A DNA stretch of 64,000 nucleotides from Phytomonospora sp040655735. Lineage in GTDB: Bacteria; Actinomycetota; Actinomycetes; Mycobacteriales; Micromonosporaceae. Shown here piece by piece: positions 25,271 to 33,735 of this stretch (positions are counted from its first letter, which is position 1; the number at the start of each line of letters is the position of its first letter). The notes under the pieces are model-generated. The model worked only from the letters and a program-made list of their open reading frames with translations. It did no database searches and was not told the DNA's origin. The stretch spans positions 708,820 through 772,819 of the forward strand of contig NZ_JBFAKK010000002.1 in assembly GCF_040655735.1 (NCBI RefSeq), in the 5' to 3' direction. The position numbers and the translations under genes are program-made.

Positions 25271-26352
25271 GTCTCCGAACGCTTCCCGGCGTCGGTCACG
25301 TTGATGCGCGTCGAACCCGGCGGGCTCTGCTTGTCGCGCAGGATCGCCGAGATGAAGGGCTCGTAACGGGAGAGGTGGCCGCCGCGCCCGTAGGACAGGG
25401 CGAGGCGCAGTTCGATGTCGTACTGCGTGACCCGCCCGGCTCCGACGGCCACCTCCAGCTCGACCGGCGCACCGGCCGGCTCGTGCCCGTCCATCGCGGG
25501 CGGCGCGAGCCGGACCCGGTGGACGCCCGGGAGAAGCGGATAGAGCCACGGGCCGTGCGAGACCACCGTCGGGACACCGTCGACGGTCAGCGCGGGCGGC
25601 GGCGTCCACGTTTCGTGCGCGTCGAAGCGGATGCTGCCGTCCTGCGTGGAGCTCTGGTCGGTCTCCACGTGCAGGAGAAGGGCGCCGTGCCCCGGCGGCA
25701 GCTGCGGAATCGGCGGGTGGCGAAGCGCCGGAAGCAGCGTCCCGGAGGCCAGCTCGGTGGTGCTCAGCGGCAGCGGGCCGCCGGACTGGGCGCGCACGAT
25801 CGAGCGGCCGCGCCACCGGACCGGCAGAGACACCAGCCAGGTGCCCAGCACCGTCCACGCCAGCCAGGACAGCAGGGCGAGCAGCCAGCCCTCGCGCGGC
25901 AGGACGCTGAACAGGGTGGCCAGGGCGAAGACCTGCACCCCCAGGATCACCGCGAGCAGTCGCGGACCCGTCAGGCCCGTGCCCCGCACCTGCCCCGTCG
26001 GCCCCAGGACACCGCTGCCGCCCAGCCGCGACTCGACGAAGTCGAGCTGCTCGATGCACCCCGCGGCGACCTCGACGGTCCGCGCGCACTCCCCGGCCCC
26101 CTGGATCTGCGCGGTGACGAGATGGCGCCCCGGTGGCAGCGCGATGAGCGCCTGCCCCCACCCCGCGACGACCGGCGCGTTGTCGACGCCGATGACGGGC
26201 GGCCCGCTGCGCGGGTGCCCGACCGTCCGGATCCACAGACCCGCGCCCCCGGCGGGCAGATGGACGGTCTGCGCCGCGACACCGACCCGCACGCCGAAAG
26301 GCGAGTCCCGGTGCCCGACAAGAGGGAAGCCGCTGTCCTCCCAGGCGGTCAT
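25267..26352 (-). CDS. Uncharacterised membrane protein with flanking beta-rich domains
   Basis: 361 residues. Two beta-rich segments (about 15-110 and 190-335) flank two or three closely spaced transmembrane helices (about 128-183, rich in Leu/Val/Trp). The phrases LPAGGAGLWIRTVG, LPPGRHLV and LLPGVHRVRLAPP suggest a repeated beta-sandwich unit on both sides. I do not recognise the family. The ATG at 26352 lacks a clear ribosome binding site. The stop overlaps the convergent GNAT gene. Confidence 0.7.
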   Translation of the reverse strand: MTAWEDSGFPLVGHRDSPFGVRVGVAAQTVHLPAGGAGLWIRTVGHPRSGPPVIGVDNAPVVAGWGQALIALPPGRHLVTAQIQGAGECARTVEVAAGCIEQLDFVESRLGGSGVLGPTGQVRGTGLTGPRLLAVILGVQVFALATLFSVLPREGWLLALLSWLAWTVLGTWLVSLPVRWRGRSIVRAQSGGPLPLSTTELASGTLLPALRHPPIPQLPPGHGALLLHVETDQSSTQDGSIRFDAHETWTPPPALTVDGVPTVVSHGPWLYPLLPGVHRVRLAPPAMDGHEPAGAPVELEVAVGAGRVTQYDIELRLALSYGRGGHLSRYEPFISAILRDKQSPPGSTRINVTDAGKRSET

Positions 26353-26659
26353 GTGCGGTCACCCATCGCGGCTCCCCGTTGCTCTGCGTGTGCCGATCAC
26401 GCTAGCGGGCCGACGCCAGCGGTGGCGGTCGCTGGCACGGAGGGGGAACGGGGTGTGGACGTGTGGCGCGCAGGGGTGGCCGGTTGGGGGGTGCGGGAGC
26501 GGCGACCGACCTGAAAGCCCGCGCACGCCGACCCGCCCCGGCACCCCGCCCGGCCATCCCGCCAGCGACAATCAACCCGGGACAATCGACCCGGCACCAC
26601 CCGAACGCCGCCGACCGCAAGCCCCCGCCCCACCTCCCCCCAAGCCCGGAAGGCGCGCC
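26353..26659. other. Intergenic stretch with a tandem 14-mer
   Basis: 307 bases without a supported gene between divergent genes. It holds a 7-bp hairpin (GCCAGCG/CGCTGGC, 26415-26421/26430-26436) and a tandem near-repeat GACAATCAACCCGG/GACAATCGACCCGG (26567-26580 and 26581-26594), about 65 bases before the small membrane-protein start. The tandem copies could be an operator. No promoter hexamers stand out. Confidence 0.5.
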
Positions 26660-26839
26660 ATGGACAACCCAGCCCTCACCTCCGCCGCCGCGCTCGCCGG
26701 CGTCGTCCTGATGGTCGCCGCGATCGCCTGGTTCGTCTCCCCGGCCGCCCGTTCGCGCCTGCGCAGAGGCCGCACGGCCGTCCTCGTCGGTTTCCTGGTC
26801 CTCCTGGCGCTCGTATGGGTGTTCAAAGACCGCGGCTGA
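26660..26839 (+). CDS. Small two-helix membrane protein
   Basis: 59 residues: transmembrane helix 1 (about 8-29, AAALAGVVLMVAAIAWFV), a basic loop RSRLRRGR, helix 2 (about 38-56) and a short KDRG tail. GGAAGG lies about seven bases upstream of the ATG. Function unknown; 48 bases before the aminotransferase gene in the same direction. Confidence 0.65.
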   Translation: MDNPALTSAAALAGVVLMVAAIAWFVSPAARSRLRRGRTAVLVGFLVLLALVWVFKDRG

Positions 26840-26887
26840 GCTAGCGTTTCCCTAGACGCGCCGCACGAACGATCGGGGTGGTTCGCA

Positions 26888-28552
26888 GTGGACGACGCTC
26901 TCCTCGCCCGGATCCGCGACGGCGTCATCGGCGCCGACACGGTCCTCGACGGCCCCTACGGTCCCCGCCGCCTCGTCTACGCCGACTACACCGCCTCCGG
27001 CCGCGCCCTCGACTTCATCGAGGACCACATCCGTGCCGAGGTCCTGCCGCTGTACGGCAACACCCACACCGAGACCTCGGCGACCGGACGGCACACCACC
27101 CGCCTGCGCGAGGCCGCCCGCCGCACGATCCACCGGGCCGTCGGCGCCGACGCGCGGCACGTCGTCCTGTTCACCGGCTCGGGCGCCACCGGCGCCGTCA
27201 ACAAGCTCGTCGGGATCCTGCGCATGCGCGGGCACGCCCGCCGTCCGCCGCCCGAACGACGGCCCGTGGTGTTCGTCGGCCCCTACGAGCACCACTCCAA
27301 CGAACTGCCCTGGCGGGAGTCGCACGCCGACGTCGTGCGCATCGACGGCGGCCCCGACGGCCACATCGACCTCGCCCAGCTCGCGAGGCGCCTGTCCGCC
27401 CACCGCGAGCGGCCCGTGCGCATCGGCAGCTTCTCGGCCGCCTCGAACGTCACCGGCATCATCTCCGACGTCGACGCCACCACCGCGCTTCTCCACGCCC
27501 ACGGCGCCCTCTCGTTCTGGGACTACGCCGCCGCCGCGCCCTACCTCCCGATCCGCATGACCGAGAGCGCCCCCGGCGCCGGCGACCACAAGGACGCGAT
27601 CTTCCTCTCCCCGCACAAGTTCATCGGCGGCCCCCAGACCCCCGGCGTCCTCGTCGTCGACCGCGACCTCATCACCGAAGCCGTCCCCACCGAACCCGGC
27701 GGCGGCACCGTCGCCTTCGTCGGCCTCGACCACCACCGCTACCTCGACGACCCCGTCGCACGCGAGGAAGGCGGCACGCCCGGCATCGTCGAGTCCATCC
27801 GCGCCGGCCTCGTCTTCGCCCTCAAGGAAGCGATCGGCACCGAGACCATCACCCGCCTCGAACACCGCCTGTGGCTCGACGCCCTCGCCGCCTGGGGCGC
27901 CGAACCGTGCGTCGAGATCCTCGGCAACCGCGATGCCGAGCGGCTGTCCATCGTGTCCTTCCGCGTCCGCCACGGCGACCGCCACCTGCACCACAACTTC
28001 GTCGTCGCCCTCCTCAGCGACCTCTTCGGCATCCAGTCGCGCGGCGGCTGCTCCTGCGCCGGTCCCTACGGCCACAGCCTCCTGGCCATCGGCCGCGACG
28101 AGTCGCGCGCCTACGAACGCGTCCTGGCCGGCGGCTGCGACGGCGTCAAACCCGGCTGGGTCCGCGTCAACTTCCACTACCTGGTCACCGACGCCGTCCG
28201 CGACTACATCCTCGAAGCCGTCCGCGCCGTCGCCCGCCACGGCCACCGCATGCTCGCCGACTACCGCTTCGAACCCGAGACCGGCGCCTGGTTCCACCGC
28301 GCGCGCCTCCCCGAGACCACCGCCCTGCCCGGCATCGCCGAACTGACCGCCTCGCCCGCACGACGCGCCCGGACCGGCGCCGGCGACGAAGTCCTCCCCG
28401 CGCAACTCGCCGAGGGCGTGGCGATCATGGCCGCCCGCGCCGACGATCTCGACGAAAGCCCCACCGGCCTGGGCGAGCGCTTCGAACACCTCCGCTCCTT
28501 CCACCTGCCCCCGGCGTGCCTGAACGCCGATTCGGTTCACGAAGAACGGTGA
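26888..28552 (+). CDS. Class V aminotransferase / cysteine-desulfurase-like PLP enzyme
   Basis: 554 residues. Fold-type I PLP enzyme of the NifS/CsdA class: YADYTASGRALDFIE near the start, GNTHTETSATG, FTGSGATGAVNK, FWDYAAAAPY (PLP aspartate) and LSPHKFIGGPQTPGVLV with the Schiff-base lysine. A Cys-containing loop SRGGCSCAGPYGH occupies the region where desulfurases carry catalytic Cys. About 100 extra C-terminal residues make it longer than a typical SufS. GTG at 26888. It may supply sulfur or act as an aminotransferase; proximity to the APS kinase (58 bases on) hints at sulfur metabolism, but this is inference. Confidence 0.85.
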   Translation: MDDALLARIRDGVIGADTVLDGPYGPRRLVYADYTASGRALDFIEDHIRAEVLPLYGNTHTETSATGRHTTRLREAARRTIHRAVGADARHVVLFTGSGATGAVNKLVGILRMRGHARRPPPERRPVVFVGPYEHHSNELPWRESHADVVRIDGGPDGHIDLAQLARRLSAHRERPVRIGSFSAASNVTGIISDVDATTALLHAHGALSFWDYAAAAPYLPIRMTESAPGAGDHKDAIFLSPHKFIGGPQTPGVLVVDRDLITEAVPTEPGGGTVAFVGLDHHRYLDDPVAREEGGTPGIVESIRAGLVFALKEAIGTETITRLEHRLWLDALAAWGAEPCVEILGNRDAERLSIVSFRVRHGDRHLHHNFVVALLSDLFGIQSRGGCSCAGPYGHSLLAIGRDESRAYERVLAGGCDGVKPGWVRVNFHYLVTDAVRDYILEAVRAVARHGHRMLADYRFEPETGAWFHRARLPETTALPGIAELTASPARRARTGAGDEVLPAQLAEGVAIMAARADDLDESPTGLGERFEHLRSFHLPPACLNADSVHEER

Positions 28553-28610
28553 TCCCACTCGACGACGGTCGTACCGGCCTGCCACACTCCCTGTCGGGGG
28601 TGATGCCACC

Positions 28611-30134
28611 TTGAGCGAATGGGTGCTTCCCGATGAGGTACTCGCCAACGCGCCGTCCCGCACTCCTCGGCCGCACGAACTGGCCGACCTGGAGCTGCTG
28701 CTCGCGGGCGCGTACGAGCCGCTGACCGGATTCCTGTCGGCAGCCGACGTGGCCTCCGTGGTCGCGCGCGGCGAACTCGCCGACGGGAGACCGTGGCCGG
28801 TCCCGGTGACGCTGGACGTCCCCGACGGCCTCGCCGAACGCCTCGACCCGGCCGCGCCGCGAGAACGCGTCCTGGTCCTCACCGACCCCGAGGGCGCGCC
28901 CGTCGCCGCCGTCGAGGTCCTGGAGATCACCCCGAGCGGTCCCGGCATGTCGCGCCTGTCCGGCCCGGTCCGGCGCATCGCCGAACCCGAGCACGGGCCC
29001 TTCCGCCGCCTGCGCGCCAACCCCGCGACGGTGCGCGCCGGCCTGCCGAGCGGGCGCGTCCTCGGCGTCATCGCCGACCGCCCCCTGCACCGGCCGCAGC
29101 TCGCGCAGATCGCGCACGCCGCGAAGGCCCTCTCGGCGCACGTCCTGCTGATCATTCCCATCGCCACGCCCGGCCCCGACGGCCTGCCGCCCGAGGCGCT
29201 GGTGCGCGCGGTTCTCGCCGCCCGCGACCGGCTTCCCCGCGACTGCACGGTCATCGCCGTGCCGCTGGCGCCGCGCGGCGACGAGATCCGCGACGGCCTG
29301 CTCAGCGCCAAGGTCGCCGCCTCCTACGGCGTGACGCACCTGATGTCGAGCGGGCACACCCTGTCCGGCGGCGGGCTGCGCGTCATCGTCCCCCGCGAGC
29401 TCGGCTACGACATCCGCGACGGCCAGTGGCGTCCACTCGACGACATCCCGCCGCGCTTCCGGCGGCCCCGCAAGTCGCCCGCCGAGATCAGCGAGCTCCT
29501 CGACCGCGGTCACGGCCTCCCCGACTGGCACACGCCCCCGGCGGTCGCCGCGGAGCTGAGCCGTTCGCGCCCGCCCCGCCGGGAGCGCGGCCTGGTCGTG
29601 TTCTGCACGGGCTACTCCGGCTCGGGCAAGTCGACGATCGCGCGCGGCCTCTACGACGACCTCGCCGAAGGCGGACAGCGGACCGTCTCGCTGCTCGACG
29701 GCGACGTCGTGCGCAGGCTGCTGTCGGCCGGGCTCGGCTTCTCCGCAGAGGACCGCGACCTCAACATCCGCCGCATCGGCTACGTCGCCGCCGAGATCGG
29801 CCGCCACCACGGCGTGGCGATCTGCTGCCCGATCGCGCCCTACCAGGCCTCGCGCGACGCCGCCCGCGAAGCGGCCCGGGAAGCCGGCGCCGACTTCGTC
29901 CTCGTGCACGTCGCCACGCCGCTGGAGGTGTGCGAGGCCCGCGACCGCAAGGGCCTCTACGCCAAGGCGCGCGCGGGGGTCATCGGCTCCTTCACCGGGA
30001 TCAGCGACCCCTACGAGGTGCCCACCGACGCCGAGCTGACCATCGACACCACCGACATCACCGTCGGCGAGGCCGTCGAGCAGGTCATCGCCTACCTGAC
30101 CGAAGAGGGGTGGCTCGACCGGCAGGGCTGGTGA
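28611..30134 (+). CDS. APS kinase with degenerate ATP-sulfurylase domain
   Basis: 507 residues. The C-terminal domain (about 325-507) is APS kinase, making PAPS from APS: Walker A GYSGSGKST (334-342), LLDGDVVRR, LGFSAEDRDLNIRRIGYVA and DRKGLYAKARAG. Residues 1-310 resemble ATP sulfurylase (YEPLTGF, MSSGHTLSGG region), but the catalytic QTRN is replaced by IADR and the HxxH by H160-R-P-Q163, so it is probably not an active sulfurylase. PAPS is the donor for the two sulfotransferases of the neighbouring cluster. Start TTG at 28611; GTG 28623 possible. Converges on the GH26-like gene with a 3-base gap. Confidence 0.9.
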   Translation: MSEWVLPDEVLANAPSRTPRPHELADLELLLAGAYEPLTGFLSAADVASVVARGELADGRPWPVPVTLDVPDGLAERLDPAAPRERVLVLTDPEGAPVAAVEVLEITPSGPGMSRLSGPVRRIAEPEHGPFRRLRANPATVRAGLPSGRVLGVIADRPLHRPQLAQIAHAAKALSAHVLLIIPIATPGPDGLPPEALVRAVLAARDRLPRDCTVIAVPLAPRGDEIRDGLLSAKVAASYGVTHLMSSGHTLSGGGLRVIVPRELGYDIRDGQWRPLDDIPPRFRRPRKSPAEISELLDRGHGLPDWHTPPAVAAELSRSRPPRRERGLVVFCTGYSGSGKSTIARGLYDDLAEGGQRTVSLLDGDVVRRLLSAGLGFSAEDRDLNIRRIGYVAAEIGRHHGVAICCPIAPYQASRDAAREAAREAGADFVLVHVATPLEVCEARDRKGLYAKARAGVIGSFTGISDPYEVPTDAELTIDTTDITVGEAVEQVIAYLTEEGWLDRQGW

Positions 30135-30137
30135 CGG

Positions 30138-31778
30138 TCAGGGGATCCGCACCTGGAAGTGCCGGGACAGGCCCAGCTCCCGGTATGCCGTCAGCGCCAA
30201 CGGGTCCTTGTCGATACGCGAGTCCTTGCCGCGGTCGTTGGGCGTCTCGAAGTACACCAGTGCCTTCAGCCGCGGGAAGTGCGCCAGCTGCGCCAGAGCC
30301 TGCCTGAGGAACGTCGCCTGGTGCCCGGGGTTCTTGTTCGAGCGCCAGATGCCCCACTCGGCGAGCATGAGCGGCTTGTCGGGGAAGCTCTGCGCCGCCC
30401 ACCGGTAGTAGCCCGGCCAGGCGCCGTCGTCGTCGGCGCGGTCGACCATCTCGGCGAAGTCCCCGAAGCCGTAGCCCTTGTCGGAGTAGGCGTAGGCGTC
30501 CCACGAGACCCAGTCGACGACGTCGTCACCGGGGTAGAGGTCGCGGTGCCACGGCTTGGTCGACCAGCCCAGGTAGGCCATGTAGACCATGACCGTCACC
30601 AGGTTCGACACGCCCTTGCCCCGCAGGTACTCGATGACGTAGCGGTACATGGCGGCGTAGTCGGCGGCGGTGCGGCCCGAGCCCTTCCGTGCGTCGACGT
30701 CGTTCTCCGGCTCATGGTGCACGGTGAAGAAGAAGGGCTCGTTGAAGGTCGACTTGATGTGCGCGGCGAGCCGGTCCAGGTAGGCGTCGATGTCCTTGTC
30801 GCCGGCGGCGATCTCGGCCCAGGTCGCGTTGCGCGGCTTCCAGTTGAGGAACAGCAGCCGGGGACGGTCGGGATTGCGCGCGATCTCCAGCTCCTCCTCG
30901 GTGGGGAACAGCTGGTCGCCGCGATGGTAGGCGTGGAAGATGTCCTGCGGGCGGCCCGTGCGCCGCTCCCAGCGCTCGATGGCGTCGATGCGCGGCTCGC
31001 TCGTGCGCGAACCGGGCGCGACCCCCCACAGCGCGCCGCAGGTCGGCACGAGCTTCACACCGATCTCGCACGGCCCGGACTGGCCGGCGCCGTCCTCCGG
31101 CCGCGTGCTCTGCGAGGCGGACGGTCCCGACAGCGACAGTGACGGGCTCGGCGTCACCGGGACCCGGAAGTTCAGGCGCGGGGCGGTGCCGCCCTCGCGC
31201 GAATGGAGACGCGTCAGCAGGTCCTCGTCGGGCGAGGTCACCGCGAAGGCGTACACGCCGACACCGGTCACCACCTTGCTCACGTCGAACACGACCCGGC
31301 TCCCGCTGCTGCTCGACGCGTCGAACGCGCGCCCGAACGGGGGAACCTCCGCCGCCGACATCGTCGCCTCGTCCCAGCGGCCGTCCACTCCGATGACCTC
31401 CAGGAGCTGCCCGGGGTCACTCTCCACGATGGAGAACTCCAGCTTGGCGTCGCGCACGGGCGCCTCGGTCACCGTGAACCGCACATAGGCGCTGGCCACC
31501 CCGACCTCGGAGGAACCACCGACCAGCAGCTCCGGCGAGCCGCCGCCCGTCGCCTCCGGTTCCGCGGAACGGACATAGGTGTCGGCCTCGGCGTCGACGC
31601 CCGTCGCGGTGAACTCCGCGGCCGGCTGCGGCCCGCCGGCGCGGCCGAACCCGACGACATAGCCCAGGCCGAAACCGGTCGCGGCGACCGGCACGATCAC
31701 CGCGAAGGTGAGGCGTCTGCGGGACCGCCGATTCTGCAGCCCGAACGTGTCGGTGAGCATCCGGCGCCAGTCCTTCAT
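30138..31778 (-). CDS. Membrane-anchored GH26-like glycoside hydrolase with DNRLRE/CBM96-like domain
   Basis: 546 residues. A basic N-terminus and one transmembrane helix (about 24-44) anchor it outside the cell. Residues about 50-205 form a DNRLRE/CBM96-type beta domain (EADTYVRSAEPEATGG, VASAYVRFTV); a Ser/Pro linker follows; residues about 235-540 are a TIM barrel with probable acid/base E356 in VHHEPEND and nucleophile E474 in LAEWGIW, the GH26 arrangement. Such enzymes cleave beta-mannan type glycans, and in polysaccharide clusters can trim the exported product. ATG at 31778 is preferred because GGGGGG lies four bases upstream; 31790 is an alternative. Confidence 0.85.
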   Translation of the reverse strand: MKDWRRMLTDTFGLQNRRSRRRLTFAVIVPVAATGFGLGYVVGFGRAGGPQPAAEFTATGVDAEADTYVRSAEPEATGGGSPELLVGGSSEVGVASAYVRFTVTEAPVRDAKLEFSIVESDPGQLLEVIGVDGRWDEATMSAAEVPPFGRAFDASSSSGSRVVFDVSKVVTGVGVYAFAVTSPDEDLLTRLHSREGGTAPRLNFRVPVTPSPSLSLSGPSASQSTRPEDGAGQSGPCEIGVKLVPTCGALWGVAPGSRTSEPRIDAIERWERRTGRPQDIFHAYHRGDQLFPTEEELEIARNPDRPRLLFLNWKPRNATWAEIAAGDKDIDAYLDRLAAHIKSTFNEPFFFTVHHEPENDVDARKGSGRTAADYAAMYRYVIEYLRGKGVSNLVTVMVYMAYLGWSTKPWHRDLYPGDDVVDWVSWDAYAYSDKGYGFGDFAEMVDRADDDGAWPGYYRWAAQSFPDKPLMLAEWGIWRSNKNPGHQATFLRQALAQLAHFPRLKALVYFETPNDRGKDSRIDKDPLALTAYRELGLSRHFQVRIP

Positions 31779-31829
31779 GCTGCCCCCCATCGGCCAGGGT
31801 GATGCTCCGGCCGCCTCGCGTCATACGCC

Positions 31830-31859
31830 GGGTCGAATGATTGGTGTTCGACCCTTTTT
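31830..31859 (+). terminator. T-tailed hairpin in the divergent gap before the chain-length gene
   Basis: GGGTCGAA (31830-31837) pairs with TTCGACCC (31847-31854), 9-base loop, followed by TTTTT (31855-31859). It is a classical Rho-independent form on the plus strand, yet no plus-strand gene ends here. Two copies of CCGTATCCGAC lie just downstream (31871-31881, 31905-31915). It may be an attenuator or insulator of the polysaccharide operon. Confidence 0.55.
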
Positions 31860-31974
31860 GTGAACACCCACCGTATCCGACACTTCCCATCTTCGTCACC
31901 TAGGCCGTATCCGACGCGGCACGTTTTCGTTGACCCTCATTGGACGATTGACGGCGGAGGGGGCGGACCGCTCG

Positions 31975-33735
31975 ATGGCCATGGACGCTAGGGGCACCAC
32001 ATCGACCTATCACTTGGGCGACATGCTCGTGGCGATGAGGCGCGGACGCTGGCTGCTTCTCGCACTACTCACCACCGGACTGCTCGCGGGAGCGGCCGTG
32101 GCCTTCGCATCCCCGAAGGTCTACGAATCACGCGCCCAAGTGCTCGTGCGGCCGACGGGCGTCGACGCGGTCAACGTCGAAGGAGGGCGCACCAAGTCCG
32201 AACTCAACCTCGACACCGAGGCGCAGCTCGTGCGGTCCACCGAGGTCGCCGCGCTCGCCCGCGACCTGCTCGGCGCGAGCGGTGACCCGGGACGACTGTC
32301 CTCAAGGGTCACCGTCGAGGTCCCGGCGAACACCTCCGTGCTGACCATCGGTTTCGCCGGCGACACCGCCGCCCAGGCCCGCGACGGCGCGGCCGCGTTC
32401 GCCACGGCCTACCTCTCCCACCGTGAGGACAGCGCGCGCGAGGTCATCGAGACCGAGGCCGCCACCGTCGACGCCGGCCTCGAAGACCTGCGCGGACAGC
32501 TCACCGAGGTCTCCGCCCAGCTCGCCGGGGCGGACCCGCGCGACCCGCAGAAGCCCGTCCTGACGACCAACCGCGACCTCCTCCAGACCCAGATCGAGGA
32601 CCTGGCCTCGCGCCGCTCCGACCTCGACAACCGCCTGTCCACACTGGCCGGCGGCCGGGTCATCAGCGAGGCCGCGCTGCCCGAGGCGCCCAGCAGCCCC
32701 ATCGTCTGGCTCGACCTCGCCGGCGGTGGCACCGCCGGGCTCCTGCTCGGCTTCGGCGCCGTCGTCGCCCGCGAGCGCTTCTCCCGGCGCGTCCGGCGCG
32801 CCGCCGACCTGCCCGAACGCTGCGGCGTCCCGCTCCTCGGGGAGCTGCCGGCCTCGGTCGCGCCGCGCTTCGCCGACGTCTACGGCGCCTACGGCCCGCC
32901 CGGGAAACTCTTCGGGCGCCTGCGCAACGAACTCACCGCCGCGCTGCCCGGCAACGGCCGGGTCCTGCTCGTCGTGTCGATCGACCCGGGCCCGGCGGCC
33001 ACGGTCGTGGCGGCCAACCTGGCGGCGGCCTTCGCGCGCGCCGACCGGCCGACGGCCGTCGTCGCCGCGCACGCCTCGCCGTTCCTGGCGCTGCCCGACC
33101 TGCTCGGCACGCCCTCGGTGCCCGGCCTCGCCGAGGTCATCACCGGCCGCGCAGACCTCGACGAGGTCGCCAACCGCGCCGCGCGCCACCCGCACCTGAC
33201 CGTCATCGGCGCCGGCAGCGCCGCCCGCGCCTCGGGCTGGCCGACGGGCACGATGCGCCAGCTCGTCGGCGCGCTGTCGCAGTCGGCGGAACTCGTGGTC
33301 GTGGAGTCCCCGCCCGCCGCGGGCGGCGACGACGCCCAGCGCCTGGCGGGTTCGGCCGACGCCGTCCTGCTCGTCGTGGAGTCCGAGCGCACCCGGCTGG
33401 GCGCGGTCATCGACTTCGCCGAGCAGCTCCGCCGCGTGAACACGCCCCTGCTCGGCGCCGTCGTGCTGCCGCGCGTGCGTCCCCCGGCGGTGGCTCCCGT
33501 CGAGGTCCCGACCGTCCAGGCGTCCCGCAAGGCGATCGCGAAGGCGCCCGCCGCGTCGGCCCCCGAGCTGCGCTTCGACGGCGGGAAACCCGTCGAGGGC
33601 GCCACCGAGATCCTGCCCGTGGTGCCCGGCGGCACGCCCGTCCCGGCGCGGTCCGACAGCGCCGCCGAGAAGAAGCCCGGCCCCCGGCCGCGCCGCTCGC
33701 CCAGCGCGGACGGACGGCCATGCCAGCGGGGATAG
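31975..33735 (+). CDS. Wzz-type chain-length protein with degenerate BY-kinase domain
   Basis: 586 residues. Wzz-like N-terminal part: transmembrane helix about 26-47, extracytoplasmic region with SPKVYESRAQVLVRP and coiled-coil stretches (about 150-220), second helix about 245-262. The cytoplasmic part resembles BY-kinase/CpsD, but its P-loop is ruined: the usual PGEGKST reads D337-PGPAAT, Walker A' reads VVAAHASPF and Walker B reads VVVESPP. It therefore likely regulates polymer length without ATP hydrolysis. The tail is Pro/Arg/Lys-rich with no Tyr cluster. ATG 31975 is preferred (GGAGGGGG upstream); TTG 31930 possible. It overlaps the next gene by 16 bases. Confidence 0.87.
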   Translation: MAMDARGTTSTYHLGDMLVAMRRGRWLLLALLTTGLLAGAAVAFASPKVYESRAQVLVRPTGVDAVNVEGGRTKSELNLDTEAQLVRSTEVAALARDLLGASGDPGRLSSRVTVEVPANTSVLTIGFAGDTAAQARDGAAAFATAYLSHREDSAREVIETEAATVDAGLEDLRGQLTEVSAQLAGADPRDPQKPVLTTNRDLLQTQIEDLASRRSDLDNRLSTLAGGRVISEAALPEAPSSPIVWLDLAGGGTAGLLLGFGAVVARERFSRRVRRAADLPERCGVPLLGELPASVAPRFADVYGAYGPPGKLFGRLRNELTAALPGNGRVLLVVSIDPGPAATVVAANLAAAFARADRPTAVVAAHASPFLALPDLLGTPSVPGLAEVITGRADLDEVANRAARHPHLTVIGAGSAARASGWPTGTMRQLVGALSQSAELVVVESPPAAGGDDAQRLAGSADAVLLVVESERTRLGAVIDFAEQLRRVNTPLLGAVVLPRVRPPAVAPVEVPTVQASRKAIAKAPAASAPELRFDGGKPVEGATEILPVVPGGTPVPARSDSAAEKKPGPRPRRSPSADGRPCQRG

